A stretch of 64,000 nt of DNA from Pantoea rodasii (GTDB taxonomy: Bacteria > Pseudomonadota > Gammaproteobacteria > Enterobacterales > Enterobacteriaceae). The notes under the pieces were generated by a model, which saw nothing but the letters and a program-made list of their open reading frames with translations, had not been told where the DNA came from and ran no database searches. The stretch spans positions 744,001 to 808,000 of the forward strand of contig NZ_MLFP01000086.1 of NCBI RefSeq assembly GCF_002095465.1, written 5' to 3'. A program made the translations under genes and the position numbers. Numbering within the stretch: position 1 is the first letter of the stretch; every line of letters starts with the position of its first letter. This document shows, piece after piece, positions 1 through 9,251 of this stretch.

Positions 1-1050
1 GCCGGGTTCGGCCTTGTTGAGCCACTGATCGATGTGCGCCACCAGCCGCGCATGATCGATCTCACAGCCGAAACCGCTCAGCAATTCACTCGCCACGTTC
101 AGCAGCCAGTCGAGATTAAGCGTTGAGGCCATATTGGTTTGCACCTGCGTCACATAGCCTGGCCACGGCAGCGGGATCACATAGCCGGTTTGTGCCGGAT
201 TGAGCCACACCTCATCAATGGTCACGCTGCGCAGATGCACACCGGTGGAGCCGACAATCGAGCAGGCGGTATTGGCTTCGCCGGTGTGCACGCCCGCGCC
301 CAGTGCGGTCATCGCCATATCGACATAACCCAGCGAGATCGGTGTGCCGGCACGCAGCCCGGTGAGCGCAGCGGCCTCCGCGGTTAATGGATGGGTGATT
401 TGCGTGCCATCGATAATTTCCGGCAGCAGATAGCGGCGATGTTCCAGCCCCAGCGCCGCGATAACGGTATCGTCATAACGTTGGGTGCGGAAGTTACCAA
501 AGGTGAAACTGGCCTCGGAAGGATCGGTGGCACGCACGCCCGTTAGATTGAGGTAAAGCCAGTCTTTGCAATGCAGCGCCACTTCGCTCTTCGCCAGCAG
601 CTCCGGAAAGTGCTGGTCCATATGCGCCATCTGCGAACCCTGCTGGCAGGTGTTCAGCCCGGTGCCGGTGGCCTTAAAACGCTCGGCCGCCAGAGCCTGT
701 TGGTTTAAGGCATCCACGTTATGCGCCGCACGCGCATCCAGCCAGATCCAGGCATCTCCCACTGGCTGATTGTTGGCGCCGACCAGCCAGGTACCATCCC
801 CTTGTGCGGTGACGGCAACCGCCACCACGCGCGAAGCGAGGTTTTCCACGCGCTCGCCCAGTTTCCTTATCGCGTCCACGGCATCTTGCCAGGTCTGCGA
901 CATGGATTGCTGCGCGGCACCGCCTTCGCTGCGGTAATAGCGGTTACGCACGGAGGCGCACGCCAGCTGTGTGCCTTCCAGATCAAACGCCACCGCTTTC
1001 ACCACTGAGGTGCCGGAATCCAGACCCAGAATGATATCGCTGTTACCCAC
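1..1050 (-). CDS. FGGY-family carbohydrate kinase, erythritol-kinase (EryA)-like, C-terminus cut by window edge
   Basis: Phosphorylates a sugar or polyol in the cytoplasm. The reading frame is open for 350 codons from a GTG start at 1050, with an AGGAGGT Shine-Dalgarno at 1055-1061, and runs off the left edge. FGGY kinases have about 500 residues, so the last third is missing. The N-terminus has the ATPase loop LGLDSGTSVVKAV and the family motifs GDGTWLV, WIWLDARAA and GLNTCQQGSQMAHMD, followed by NTACSIVGSTG. The GLNTCQQG and VWLNPAQTGY segments remind me of erythritol kinases more than xylulokinases; this is recall, not alignment. It is divergent from a ribose-type ABC operon and a DeoR regulator, a context that fits polyol catabolism. 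The family call is solid; the substrate is inferred. Confidence 0.85.
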   Translation of the reverse strand, partial: MGNSDIILGLDSGTSVVKAVAFDLEGTQLACASVRNRYYRSEGGAAQQSMSQTWQDAVDAIRKLGERVENLASRVVAVAVTAQGDGTWLVGANNQPVGDAWIWLDARAAHNVDALNQQALAAERFKATGTGLNTCQQGSQMAHMDQHFPELLAKSEVALHCKDWLYLNLTGVRATDPSEASFTFGNFRTQRYDDTVIAALGLEHRRYLLPEIIDGTQITHPLTAEAAALTGLRAGTPISLGYVDMAMTALGAGVHTGEANTACSIVGSTGVHLRSVTIDEVWLNPAQTGYVIPLPWPGYVTQVQTNMASTLNLDWLLNVASELLSGFGCEIDHARLVAHIDQWLNKAEPG

Positions 1051-1462
1051 GTACACCTCCTAAGGGAAGAAAAGTTGACTCATCACGCTGTGTTAATTCC
1101 CTGTGATGAATTTGCTAAATAATGTCTTACACCACTTCCCATGGAGATAACACATCTCATGTATTATTTTTCGATAAAACGAATAAATTTCACTTCAGTT
1201 AGCGAGTTTGATCACGAAAATGAAGGTTATCACCCACAAAGTGAAATGAGATATCACACGAAGAAGGCTTGTATGGCGGGTGTTTATGGCGCAAATGCGT
1301 ATGAGGGAGGGAATTAAGCGATCCAGATCGCGCTCCTGAAAAATTCGTGCGCTTGCTGTTGACAATTTAGTCACATCAGCACAATTCTCATCACAAGAGT
1401 TATCACACTTATAACATTTAATGCGGCGATTATCGCAGCAGATAACAGTGAGAGGTCACGTC
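1051..1462. promoter_or_regulatory. Divergent regulatory region with repeated ATCAC boxes
   Basis: No gene is seen in these 412 bases between the kinase and the transport operon. ATCACA occurs as a direct repeat at 1390-1395 and 1402-1407, 12 bp apart. Similar boxes lie at 1211-1216 (ATCACG), 1230-1234 and 1253-1258 (ATCACA), and in inverted form at about 1102-1109 (TGTGATGA). A TTGACA-like -35 lies at about 1359-1364. The repeated boxes are candidate operators for the DeoR-family regulator encoded at 5900-6766. The boxes are visible; the regulator assignment is inference. Confidence 0.5.
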
Positions 1463-2116
1463 ATGTCCGATGTCTCAGTGCTGGCACAGCAGCTCTCCCG
1501 GAAGCGCATCCGCCGCTACAGCATTATCGGTGTTGTGGTGGTTGCGGTGATTGCCGCCATGGCCATCGACACCAAAGTGGTGAAAATCGGTTCCGAGCAA
1601 GATGTGCAAGAGCAGGGTTTCTCGCCGGATAGCTTTGGAGAGAAAACCTTCCCCGGTATCCAGCAGGATGTGGAAGCGCGGGCGGTGGAGGCGAAAACGC
1701 TCGCCGATGCGCTGAAAGCCAATCAACAGGAAGCGGTTCAGAAATACGGTGTGGGTTCGCCGTTACCTGTAATCCCCGTCAAGCTGGAAGGCGTGGTGCA
1801 GCCGGGGCAGATGGGCATCTTCCCGCTGAAAGTGGACGGCTTACCGGAGGGAAATGTGATTCGCCTGCAAACCGGCCCGGCGATCACCGGCACAGACTTG
1901 CGTGACGCCAGCGGCAAAATCCAGTTCGGCGATTTTACCAACCAGATTGAGTATCAAAATGCCGGATCGGCGATCAATCGCGCCATGAAAGCCAAAGTGC
2001 TCGACAAGCTGGATCGCGATGCGCTGCCAGGAAAAACCGTGCAGGTGGTGGGCGTGTTCCGCCTGCTGACACCGAATAACTGGATGGTGACGCCAGTCAG
2101 TCTGGAGGTGAAATGA
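1463..2116 (+). CDS. DUF2291 family membrane-anchored periplasmic protein
   Basis: 217 residues. One N-terminal membrane segment (about residues 18-34, IIGVVVVAVIAAMAID) is followed by a soluble periplasmic domain. DUF2291 proteins are typically encoded with ribose-type (CUT2) sugar ABC transporters, and their molecular role is unknown. This gene is first in such an operon and overlaps the ATPase gene by 4 bp (ATGA), indicating translational coupling. I chose ATG 1463 because GAGAGG lies at 1450-1455, seven bases upstream; an upstream in-frame ATG at 1421 lacks a ribosome site. Despite the usual 'lipoprotein' label, I see no lipobox cysteine, so an uncleaved anchor is more likely. Confidence 0.85.
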   Translation: MSDVSVLAQQLSRKRIRRYSIIGVVVVAVIAAMAIDTKVVKIGSEQDVQEQGFSPDSFGEKTFPGIQQDVEARAVEAKTLADALKANQQEAVQKYGVGSPLPVIPVKLEGVVQPGQMGIFPLKVDGLPEGNVIRLQTGPAITGTDLRDASGKIQFGDFTNQIEYQNAGSAINRAMKAKVLDKLDRDALPGKTVQVVGVFRLLTPNNWMVTPVSLEVK

Positions 2117-3650
2117 AACCGTTCAACGTGAATCCGGCGCTGCTGAAAGGCGAAGTGATCCTTGAAGCGCGCAACATCAGCAAGATCTACGGATCGACCC
2201 ATGCACTGAAGGGCGTGAATTTTGAGATCCGTCGCGGTGAAGTCACCACGCTGTTTGGTGAGAACGGCGCAGGTAAATCCACGCTAATGAAAATTTTGTC
2301 TGGCGTGATTACGCCAACATCCGGGGAAATTCTCTACAACGGCGAAGAGAAAGTGTTTCGCTCCGCCACCGAAGCGCGCGACTGCGGCATCTCAATCATC
2401 CATCAGGAGCTGAATCTCGCTCCCAACATGAACGTGCGCGACAACATCTTTATGGGGCGCGAAATCATGAAGCCGGGTGGGGTGGATTACGCGGAAGAAG
2501 CGCGCATTACCGCCCATCTGATGGCGGCGTTAGAGGAGGAGATTGATCCGCTGACGCCGGTGGAAACCTGCGTTTAGGCCAACAACAGATCGTCGAAATT
2601 GCCCGCGCACTGTCGGTGAACTCACAGATTCTGATTATGGATGAACCGACATCAGCGCTCAGTGCCACGGAAGTGGCGGTGCTGTTCCAGGTGATCCGCG
2701 ATCTCACCAGTCAGGGCGTGGCGATTGTGTATATCTCCCACCATCTGGAAGAGGCGCTGGAGATCACCGATCGCGCGGTGGTGCTGCGTGACGGCGTGAT
2801 GACCGCCTACGCCAAACGCGATGAGATCGATCTCGAATGGATCGTGCGCAATATGGTGGGCGATCACTTTGACCTCGGTTCGCCACCGCAAGGGTATGAC
2901 TTTGGCGATCAGGCGCTGACCGTGCAAGACCTGACGGTGAAAAGCAAAACCGGCATTCGGCTGGTGGACAACCTCTCGCTGGCGGTAAAAGCCGGGGAAA
3001 TTGTCTGCATCTACGGCCTGATGGGCGCGGGACGCACTGAACTGCTGGAGTGCATCGCCGGGCGTATTCATCAAAGCCAGGGACATATTCTGCTGCAGGA
3101 CACCGAAGTCAGCGGCTTAACCATTCAGCAGCGTATTCAAATCGGCCTCGCGCTGGTGCCGGAAGATCGGCAGCGCGACGGTCTGGTACAAACCATGTCG
3201 GTGGGCGAAAACCTGTCGCTCGCCAGTATCAGCGAATTTGTGCGCGGGCTGGTGCTGTCACCGCGACGTGAAAAGCAGCTGGTGGCGGACAGCATCCGCA
3301 ACGTGACGGTCAAAACCGCTGGCGGCGAGGCGGCTATCGGTTCGCTCTCCGGCGGCAATCAGCAAAAGGTGGTGATCGGCAAAATGCTGGCCACCCGTCC
3401 CAAAGTGATCCTGCTGGATGAACCCAGCCGTGGCATTGATATCGGTGCCAAAGCAGAGGTGTTTCGTCTGCTGGCGGAGAACGCCAAAAAGGGGCTGGCG
3501 GTGGTGTACACCACCTCGGAAGTGGGCGAATGCCTGAGTATTGCCCATCGCATTGTGGTGATGAGCAAAGGGCGCATTAACGCCATCTTCGATTCCAGCG
3601 TGAGTAAAGAACGCATTATGGCCGCTTCAGGCGAGTCTCTGGTGGCATGA
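2113..3650 (+). CDS. Sugar ABC transporter ATP-binding protein (RbsA-like, two NBDs), frameshifted
   Basis: ATP-hydrolysing subunit of a CUT2 transporter with two nucleotide-binding domains. The first NBD has Walker A GENGAGKST near residue 55, and after the frame break the Walker B ILIMDEPTSALS. The second NBD has the degenerate A-loop MGAGRTELLE, signature LSGGNQQKV and Walker B ILLDEPSRGID. The frame breaks at 2567-2568: reading GAAACCTGCG as GAAACCCTGCG restores VETLRLGQQQIVEIARAL without interruption, so one C is missing. After correction the protein is about 512 residues, normal for the family. It is coupled to the DUF2291 gene upstream and to the permease downstream. The break is probably a sequence error (see findings); if real, the transporter is inactive. 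Confidence 0.88.
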
Positions 3651-3672
3651 CATGAAAAACGGAGCAAACGGT

Positions 3673-4728
3673 ATGACAGACAGAACACACACGCTGGATT
3701 CGCCGCCCGTCGCGAGCAAAAAGAAGGCCGATAAAAGCCTTAATCTGGCGCGGCTGCTGCTGGAAGGGCGCGCCTTTATTGCGCTGCTGGTGATTATTGC
3801 CACTTTTTCCCTGCTCTCGACTAACTACTTTACCGGCGCCAACTTCCTGACCATGGCATCGCACGTGGCGATTTTTGGTTTACCGGCGATTGGTATGCTG
3901 CTGGTGATCCTCAATGGCGGGATAGATTTGTCCGTCGGTTCGACGCTGGGTCTGGCCGGGGTAATGGCCGGTTTTATGATGCAGGGCATCAATCTTGAAG
4001 CGCTGGGCGTGGTGCTGTATCTGCCGGTGTGGGCGGTGGCGATTTTAACGCTGGTGATTGGCGCGCTGGTGGGATTGGTGAATGGTGTGCTGATCGCCTG
4101 GTTCCGCGTTCCGGCTTTTGTCGCCACGCTTGGCACCATGTATGTGGCACGTGGCATCGCACTGCTGATCACTAACGGACTGACCTACAACAAACTCTCT
4201 GGCACTGAAGCGCTGGGCAACACTGGCTTTGACTGGCTGGGCTTCAATCGCATCTTCAATATCCCGGTGGGCGTGCTGGTGTTGGGTGTGGTCGCGCTGG
4301 CCTGTGGTTTTCTGCTGAGCCGTTCAGCGTTTGGCCGCTGGCTATATGCCTCTGGCGGTAACGAGCGTGCCGCCGATCTCTCCGGCGTGCCGGTGAAACG
4401 CATCAAAATCAGCGTTTACGTGTTGTCGGGTATCTGTGCCGCAATGGCGGGACTGGTGCTCTCATCTCAGCTCACCTCAGCTGGCCCCACGGCGGGCACC
4501 ACTTATGAACTGACCGCCATTGCCGCGGTGGTGATTGGCGGTGCGGCCTTAACCGGCGGACGCGGTAACGTGCGCGGCACGCTGCTGGGCGCTTTTGTAA
4601 TCGGTTTTCTTTCTGATGGCTTAGTGATTATCGGCGTCTCTGCCTACTGGCAGACGGTGTTCACTGGCGCCGTGATTGTGCTGGCGGTATTGCTCAACAC
4701 CCTGCAATACGGCAAGCGCAGTCGCTGA
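3673..4728 (+). CDS. Sugar ABC transporter permease (RbsC-like)
   Basis: Integral membrane channel subunit of the ribose-type transporter, 351 residues. The first ~20 residues are polar, then come about eight to ten hydrophobic segments. The BPD_transp_2 signature is visible as GMLLVILNGGIDLSVGSTLG and later AVVIGGAALTGGRGNVRGTL. ATG 3673 is preferred over ATG 3652 because GGAG lies at 3661-3664, eight bases upstream. It follows the ATPase by 22 bases and precedes the binding protein by 69. CUT2 permeases usually act as homodimers with the double-NBD ATPase. Substrate is unknown; a pentose, tetritol or related polyol is suggested by the kinase. Confidence 0.9.
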   Translation: MTDRTHTLDSPPVASKKKADKSLNLARLLLEGRAFIALLVIIATFSLLSTNYFTGANFLTMASHVAIFGLPAIGMLLVILNGGIDLSVGSTLGLAGVMAGFMMQGINLEALGVVLYLPVWAVAILTLVIGALVGLVNGVLIAWFRVPAFVATLGTMYVARGIALLITNGLTYNKLSGTEALGNTGFDWLGFNRIFNIPVGVLVLGVVALACGFLLSRSAFGRWLYASGGNERAADLSGVPVKRIKISVYVLSGICAAMAGLVLSSQLTSAGPTAGTTYELTAIAAVVIGGAALTGGRGNVRGTLLGAFVIGFLSDGLVIIGVSAYWQTVFTGAVIVLAVLLNTLQYGKRSR

Positions 4729-4732
4729 CTCA

Positions 4733-4755
4733 CGCGCGCTGTCTGACAACGCGCG
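4733..4755 (+). terminator. Small intra-operon hairpin before binding-protein gene
   Basis: CGCGC at 4733-4737 can pair with GCGCG at 4751-4755 across a 13-base loop, in the permease-to-binding-protein gap. Such hairpins often protect mRNA or tune the excess of binding protein. The stem is only five pairs, so support is weak. Confidence 0.3.
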
Positions 4756-4797
4756 GTTATCCGTAAAACCTGTACCCTAAATAATAACGGAGCACCT

Positions 4798-5744
4798 ATG
4801 TTCACAAAACGTCTGTTTATTGCTGCCGCCGCCATGGCGATCACCACTTTCGCTGCACCCACCTGGGCGGATAACGGTTTGATGACCATCATCGTCAACG
4901 ATCCTTCTAACCCATACTGGCTGACGGAAGGTCAGGTGGCGCAGAAAGCGGCTGAAAAACTCGGCTACAGCGCGAAAGTCAGCGCGCACAAAGGCGATAC
5001 CAATACCGAAAGCCAACTGATTGATACGGCGATCACCAACAAATCCAAGGCGATCATTCTCGATCCCGCCAATGCCGACGGTTCAGTGGGATCGGTGAAA
5101 AAGCCATCGCGGCCAACATCCCGGTGTTTATCATCAACGCCGAGCTGAATCAGAGCGGATTGGCCAAAGCGCAGCTGGTTTCTAACAATGCGCAGGGCGC
5201 GGCGGTGGGCGCCATGGAGTGGGTGAAACAGGTGGGCGATACCGCTAACTACGTTGAACTGGTTGGCCCGCCGTCGGATAACAACGCCGCCACCCGCGCC
5301 AACGGTTTTGATACCGTGCTGTCACAGTACCCCACGCTGAAGAAAGTGGGTCAGGAAGTGGCCAACTGGGATCGTACTCAGGGCTTTAACAAGATGCAGT
5401 CACTGCTGCAGGCGAACCCGAACATTAAGGGCGTGATCAGCGGTAACGATGAAATGGCGCTGGGAGCGATTGCCGCACTGAAAGAAGCGGGCAAACTGAA
5501 TCAGATCAAAGTCGGTGGGTTTGATGGTTCCCCGGATGCGGTTGATGCCGTGAAAGCCGGTACGCTGGCGTATACCGTGATGCAGCCAGTGGCGCAGTTC
5601 GCGCAGAAAGCGGTCGAGCAGGCCGATAGCTTCCTGAAAACCGGCAAAACCGGCGCAGCATCGGAAAAACAGCTGTTTGACTGCATTTTGATCACCAAAG
5701 AAAACGCAGGTAATTTCGCGTCACCGTTTGTTCTGAAACAGTAA
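4798..5744 (+). CDS. Periplasmic sugar-binding protein (RbsB-like), frameshifted
   Basis: Substrate-binding protein of the CUT2 transporter. A Sec signal peptide (MFTKRLFIAAAAMAITTFAAPTWA) is followed by a type I periplasmic-binding fold: IIVNDPSNPYWLTEGQ, then ILDPANADGSVG, IKGVISGNDEMALGAIAAL and VGGFDGSPDAVDAV. The frame breaks near 5103. Reading GTGAAAAAGCC as GTGAAAAAGGCC gives SVKKAIAANIPVFIINAEL and joins the two halves, so one G is missing. Corrected length is about 315 residues, typical of RbsB-like proteins. Shine-Dalgarno GGAG lies five bases before ATG 4798. The second half alone has no start signal, supporting an error rather than a split gene. Confidence 0.87.
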
Positions 5745-5752
5745 TGCGTGAA

Positions 5753-5772
5753 GTGCGGCTCTCGGGCCGCAC
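5753..5772 (+). terminator. Hairpin after the ABC operon
   Basis: GTGCGGC (5753-5759) and GCCGCAC (5766-5772) form a perfect 7-bp stem with a 6-base loop nine bases after the binding-protein stop. A second small stem (GCAC/GTGC) follows at about 5788-5799. No T-run is present, so it may be an mRNA-stabilising stem or a weak terminator before the DeoR gene. Confidence 0.5.
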
Positions 5773-5899
5773 ACGGCGCAGCGAGCGCACTTTGGTGCGC
5801 CGCTGCAACCGTCCTAACTTCACATCATTTGCAAAAGGCGCGTTTCCGCGTTGTAATCACCTCGAACCCGCATTTCTGCATCACTTTCCTGGACGAAAT

Positions 5900-6766
5900 A
5901 TGGCGCACAACCCGCAGGACTCTTCTCTAAACGTCTTCATGGCCGAACCGTTGCCCAGCGACAGCCGTCAGGCACGACAGCTGGCGCGACGTCAGTTGAT
6001 CGCGGAAGCCGTGATGGCAGAAGGCGCCATTCGCATTGAAGATATCACCGACCGATTCGGCATCAGCCTGATGACCGCACACCGTGATATTGATGAGATG
6101 GTTGAACGCGGATTGCTGCACAAATCTCGCGGGGTGGTTTCCGCCACGCCAACCAGCCTGGTGGAGTCCAGCGATATCTATCGCGCGACGCGTCAACTGG
6201 AAGAGAAGCAAGCCATTGCCGAGGTAGCGGCCACTTATCTGGAGCCGGGGCAGGCGATCTTCCTCGATGATTCCACCACCGTATTGCAGATGGCGCGTTT
6301 GCTAGCGGCGCGCGCCCCGTTAACGGTGATCACCAACTCACTGACGCTGATGAATGAGCTGCGCAACGGCCGCGATATCACGCTGATGGGGCTGGGCGGT
6401 CAGTTTTATCACTGGTGTAATGCCTTTATGGGGCGCATGACCCGTGAAGAAATCGCCAGCCTGCGCGCCGATGTGTTCTTCGTCAGCATGTCAGCCATCA
6501 TCGATGACGCGGTATTTCATCAGTCAGCCGAAACCGTCGAAACCAAACGAGCGATGTTTGATGCCGCGCAGAAACGCATTCTGATGATGGATAACACCAA
6601 ATTCGAACGCCGGGCACTGCACCGTTTTGCCCATCTCAGCGAGTTCGATGTGGTGATTGTCAATCAGGGCACGCCGGTGCCGGTGCTGCGTCGTCTGCAG
6701 GATCTGGGAGTGAACGTCGTGGTTGCGCCCATGAAGACCCACGCTGGATCGCGCGAAGAAGTCTGA
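5900..6766 (+). CDS. DeoR/GlpR-family transcriptional regulator
   Basis: Sugar-phosphate-responsive repressor of about 288 residues. The HTH_DeoR region is at residues ~25-80 (IAEAVMAEGAIRIEDITDRFG, then SLMTAHRDIDEMVERGLL). The DeoRC sensor follows: AIFLDDSTTVLQMARLL, LTVITNSLTLMNEL, LMGLGGQFYHWCNAFMG and ILMMDNTKFERRAL. ATG 5900 has a GGA sequence eight bases upstream. A longer frame back to 5744 exists but would overlap the hairpin, and a later start at 5939 is possible. It probably controls the adjacent transporter and kinase genes, perhaps through the repeated ATCAC boxes in the divergent region; that link is inference. Confidence 0.88.
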   Translation: MAHNPQDSSLNVFMAEPLPSDSRQARQLARRQLIAEAVMAEGAIRIEDITDRFGISLMTAHRDIDEMVERGLLHKSRGVVSATPTSLVESSDIYRATRQLEEKQAIAEVAATYLEPGQAIFLDDSTTVLQMARLLAARAPLTVITNSLTLMNELRNGRDITLMGLGGQFYHWCNAFMGRMTREEIASLRADVFFVSMSAIIDDAVFHQSAETVETKRAMFDAAQKRILMMDNTKFERRALHRFAHLSEFDVVIVNQGTPVPVLRRLQDLGVNVVVAPMKTHAGSREEV

Positions 6767-6835
6767 TTCCCCTTCAGATTCATTCCTTCAGATGACCTGA
6801 GGCGCGGTCGGTTGACCGCCTGCTTGCAAATGGGT

Positions 6836-6865
6836 TTGACAATGCAGTCTACCTACTAGTAGATT
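6836..6865 (+). promoter_or_regulatory. Promoter with embedded CTACTAGTAG operator (catalase-b561-tetR operon)
   Basis: TTGACA (6836-6841) and TAGATT (6860-6865) are spaced 18 bp. Between and overlapping them lies CTACCTACTAGTAG, whose core CTACTAGTAG (6853-6862) is a perfect palindrome. The same arrangement recurs on the minus strand at 9497-9525. The likely ligand is the TetR regulator encoded in this operon (8646-9236), which would repress by blocking RNA polymerase. Sequence similarity is directly visible; the regulator is inferred. Confidence 0.7.
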
Positions 6866-6971
6866 GACAATTCTGCAGCCGTGAATGATGGCGGTGCAAT
6901 TGATTGCCACGCGCTAACCATTCAGCTCGGGTAACTGCCTTGTCTTAATTTATGCAATGTTGAGCGAACCT

Positions 6972-8016
6972 ATGAACAAGCCTTCTCTTACGACCGGCCA
7001 GACACTCACCCGTCTGGCCGCTATTGCAGTGGTCCCATTGATAGTTATCGCGTTATTTCTCTGGGCGGGAGGCTGGTTAACGCCGGATAAGTTGACCTCC
7101 GATAAACTCATCACCGTGCTACAAAAATCAGGCGGAGAGCATCCCGGTTATCGACGCAATCATGCCAAAGGCGTGTGCTTCAACGGCAGCTTTGCCGCTA
7201 ACGGCAATGCCAAGCGCGCTGTCGCGTGCCGGGTTGTTTGCGCCGGGTGAAACTCCGGTCATCGGGCGCTTTGCCATTGCCGGTGGTAATCCGAACGCCC
7301 CGGATTATGCAGTGCCGGTGCGCAGCATGGCGTTAGCGTTTTATCAAAAAGATGGTCAGCAATGGCGCACCGGGATGAATGCCATGCCGATGTTCCCAGT
7401 GAATAGCGTGGAAGGGTTTTACGACCTGCAAATTGCCACGCTGCCCGATGCCAAGACAGGGAAGCCCGATCCTGCAAAGATTCAGGCCTTTGTCCAAAAG
7501 CATCCCGAAATCAAGCCATTCTTCGGCTGGGCGCAGCAGTATGTTCCTTCCTCTAGCTGGGCGAGCGATCGCTTCAATAGCCTTAACGCTTTCAACTTTG
7601 TTGATTCGGACGGCAAGAGCCATGTGGTTCGCTGGAGTATGGTGCCGCACACCGATTATCAGCCGATCAATGCCGCCGATAAAAATGACAGCCACTTCCT
7701 GCAAAGCGATCTGCAACAGCGTCTTGCCAAAGGGCCGCTGCAGTGGGATCTGATCATCACTGTCGCAGACGCCCAAGATAAAAGCAGCGATGCTTCGATT
7801 GCCTGGCCAGCGGACCGCCAGACCATCAATGCGGGCACCCTGACCATCAACCAAACCACGCCGCAGCAGCAGGGCGCCTGTAACGACATCAATTACGATC
7901 CGCTGATTCTGCCCGAGGGCATCACCGCCTCGGATGACCCGATCCTCAATGCTCGTTCATCGGCGTATGCCAAATCCTACAACGCCCGCACTCATGAACA
8001 GGCTGGAGCACACTGA
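6972..8016 (+). CDS. SrpA-like catalase-related peroxidase, membrane-anchored, one indel
   Basis: Heme enzyme of the small catalase-related peroxidase group, probably anchored in the inner membrane with a periplasmic domain. One hydrophobic segment (about residues 13-31, LAAIAVVPLIVIALFLWAGG) precedes the catalase core: GGEHPGYRRNHAKGVC, PVIGRFAIAGGN, then RSSAYAKSYNARTHE carrying the expected C-terminal Arg/Tyr heme region. The frame breaks near 7211-7213. Removing one A from GCCAAGCGCG gives NGNASALSRAGLF and joins the halves. Corrected length is about 347 residues. ATG 6972 is preferred to 6957. The stop overlaps the ATG of the cytochrome b561 gene by one base, so the two products probably work together in periplasmic peroxide or electron chemistry. 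Confidence 0.85.
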
Positions 8017-8567
8017 TGAAACACACAGAGACTTTCCATCCCGCGTTGCGCGCCATTCACTGGCTGATGGCCGCTGCTATTATGGCCATGCTGTTTATCG
8101 GCGTGGCCATGGTCGCCACCGTCTCGTCACTGCACAGCTTGCTGGTGGCGATTCATAAACCGTTGGGCGTAATGATTTTGCTGCTGGTGGTGGTGCGATT
8201 GTGGCTGCGTTTTACCACCGCCAAACCCGCGCTACCATCCACGCTGTCAAACGGGCAAAAAGCGCTGGCCCATCTTTCACATTGGGCGCTGTACGCCATG
8301 ATGCTGGCGCAGCCACTGATAGGCTGGGCGATGCTGTCGGCGGCAGGCTATCCGGTGAGCCTGGGCGGCAGTATCGTGCTACCGGCCATCACGCCGATCA
8401 GTAATGATCTGTATGCCTGGTTGCGTCCGCTGCATACCTGGGTTGCCTTAGTGTTGTTCGTCACCGTGATACTGCATCTTGCCGCCGCACTATTCCATGC
8501 GTTGATTCTGCGTGATAACGTATTCAGAAGTATGACCGGTCGCCGTAAGCGTCCTGAAGCGCCTTGA
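8016..8567 (+). CDS. Cytochrome b561 (YodB/CybB-like)
   Basis: 183 residues with four membrane segments. It is a di-heme inner-membrane cytochrome b561 that passes electrons from quinol toward the periplasm. The N-terminal FHPALRAIHWLMAAAIM holds a heme-ligand His. Further ligands are in HSLLVAIHKPLGVMILLLVVVRLWLR, HLSHWALYAMMLAQPLIGW and LHTWVALVLFVTVILHLAAALFHALI. It overlaps the upstream catalase stop (TGATG) and is followed by the TetR gene. Co-occurrence with SrpA-type peroxidases is a known arrangement and suggests the cytochrome supplies electrons to, or is protected by, the peroxidase. Family call is firm. Confidence 0.92.
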   Translation: MKHTETFHPALRAIHWLMAAAIMAMLFIGVAMVATVSSLHSLLVAIHKPLGVMILLLVVVRLWLRFTTAKPALPSTLSNGQKALAHLSHWALYAMMLAQPLIGWAMLSAAGYPVSLGGSIVLPAITPISNDLYAWLRPLHTWVALVLFVTVILHLAAALFHALILRDNVFRSMTGRRKRPEAP

Positions 8568-8645
8568 CATCCCGGCTGCAGGTCAGTAGGTTCAGTGCCA
8601 ATTTACTGATTTGCAGCCATTTCATCCTTGCTGCCGGAGCCCCGC

Positions 8646-9236
8646 ATGACCGTTGAACGTTCGCCCAAAGCCACGGAAATCATCAACCACACCCGAACGC
8701 TGCTCACCTCCGGCGGATATAAAAGTTTCAGCTATGCCGATTTGGCAGAACGCGTGCAAATTCGTAAAGCCAGCATTCATCATCACTTTCCGGGCAAGGC
8801 CGATCTGGTGCTGGCGGTAGTCAAAGATTACCGTCTGGAGGCGCAGGCCGGCATGGCCGCCACCAGTCAACATTTCAGCGATGATCCGCTGGCTGAGTTG
8901 AACGGTTATGTAAACTTTTGGGCGACCTGCATTAAGGAAAATAGCTCGCCGTTCTGTATTTGCGTGATGCTGGCGGTGGAATTGCCGACCTTACCGGAAG
9001 AGGTTGCTGCTGAAGTCACCGGCCATTTCAGCGACCTTGCCGAGTGGCTGACAGCGGTACTCAATAAAGGTGAAAAGCGTGGCGTCTTTATTCTGCGGGA
9101 AGGAGCGGAGAGGGAAGCCAAATCTTTGATGGCGACGGTGCATGGTGCAATGATAGCCGCGCGAGCGTTTAATCATCCCGAGCTGTTCTTACCAATGATA
9201 CAACCTGTGCTTAACAAGCTGGTTATTGCGCGCTGA
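8646..9236 (+). CDS. TetR/AcrR-family transcriptional regulator
   Basis: 196 residues. The N-terminal HTH (residues ~10-55) reads TLLTSGGYKSFSYADLAERVQIRKASIHHHFPGKADLVLAV. The C-terminal ligand domain follows (TCIKENSSPFCICVMLAVELPTLPEEV). ATG 8646 is used because CGGAG lies six bases upstream; an in-frame ATG at 8628 lacks a site. It is third in the catalase-b561 operon, so it probably autoregulates through the CTACTAGTAG element at 6836-6865 and also controls the 66-aa gene with the same element. The paired cysteines in SSPFCICVM could sense oxidants or electrophiles; that is speculation. Confidence 0.9.
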   Translation: MTVERSPKATEIINHTRTLLTSGGYKSFSYADLAERVQIRKASIHHHFPGKADLVLAVVKDYRLEAQAGMAATSQHFSDDPLAELNGYVNFWATCIKENSSPFCICVMLAVELPTLPEEVAAEVTGHFSDLAEWLTAVLNKGEKRGVFILREGAEREAKSLMATVHGAMIAARAFNHPELFLPMIQPVLNKLVIAR

Positions 9237-9251
9237 TTGCCTCGCAGCCAT

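Noticed and set aside
139-1008. Plus-strand frames of up to 95 codons inside the kinase region
   Set aside because: They are antisense to a continuous, motif-bearing kinase frame on the minus strand and have no ribosome sites.
5744-5899. N-terminal extension of the DeoR regulator to 5744
   Set aside because: It would translate through the GTGCGGC/GCCGCAC hairpin with an Arg-rich, unconserved sequence; ATG 5900 or 5939 fits the family.
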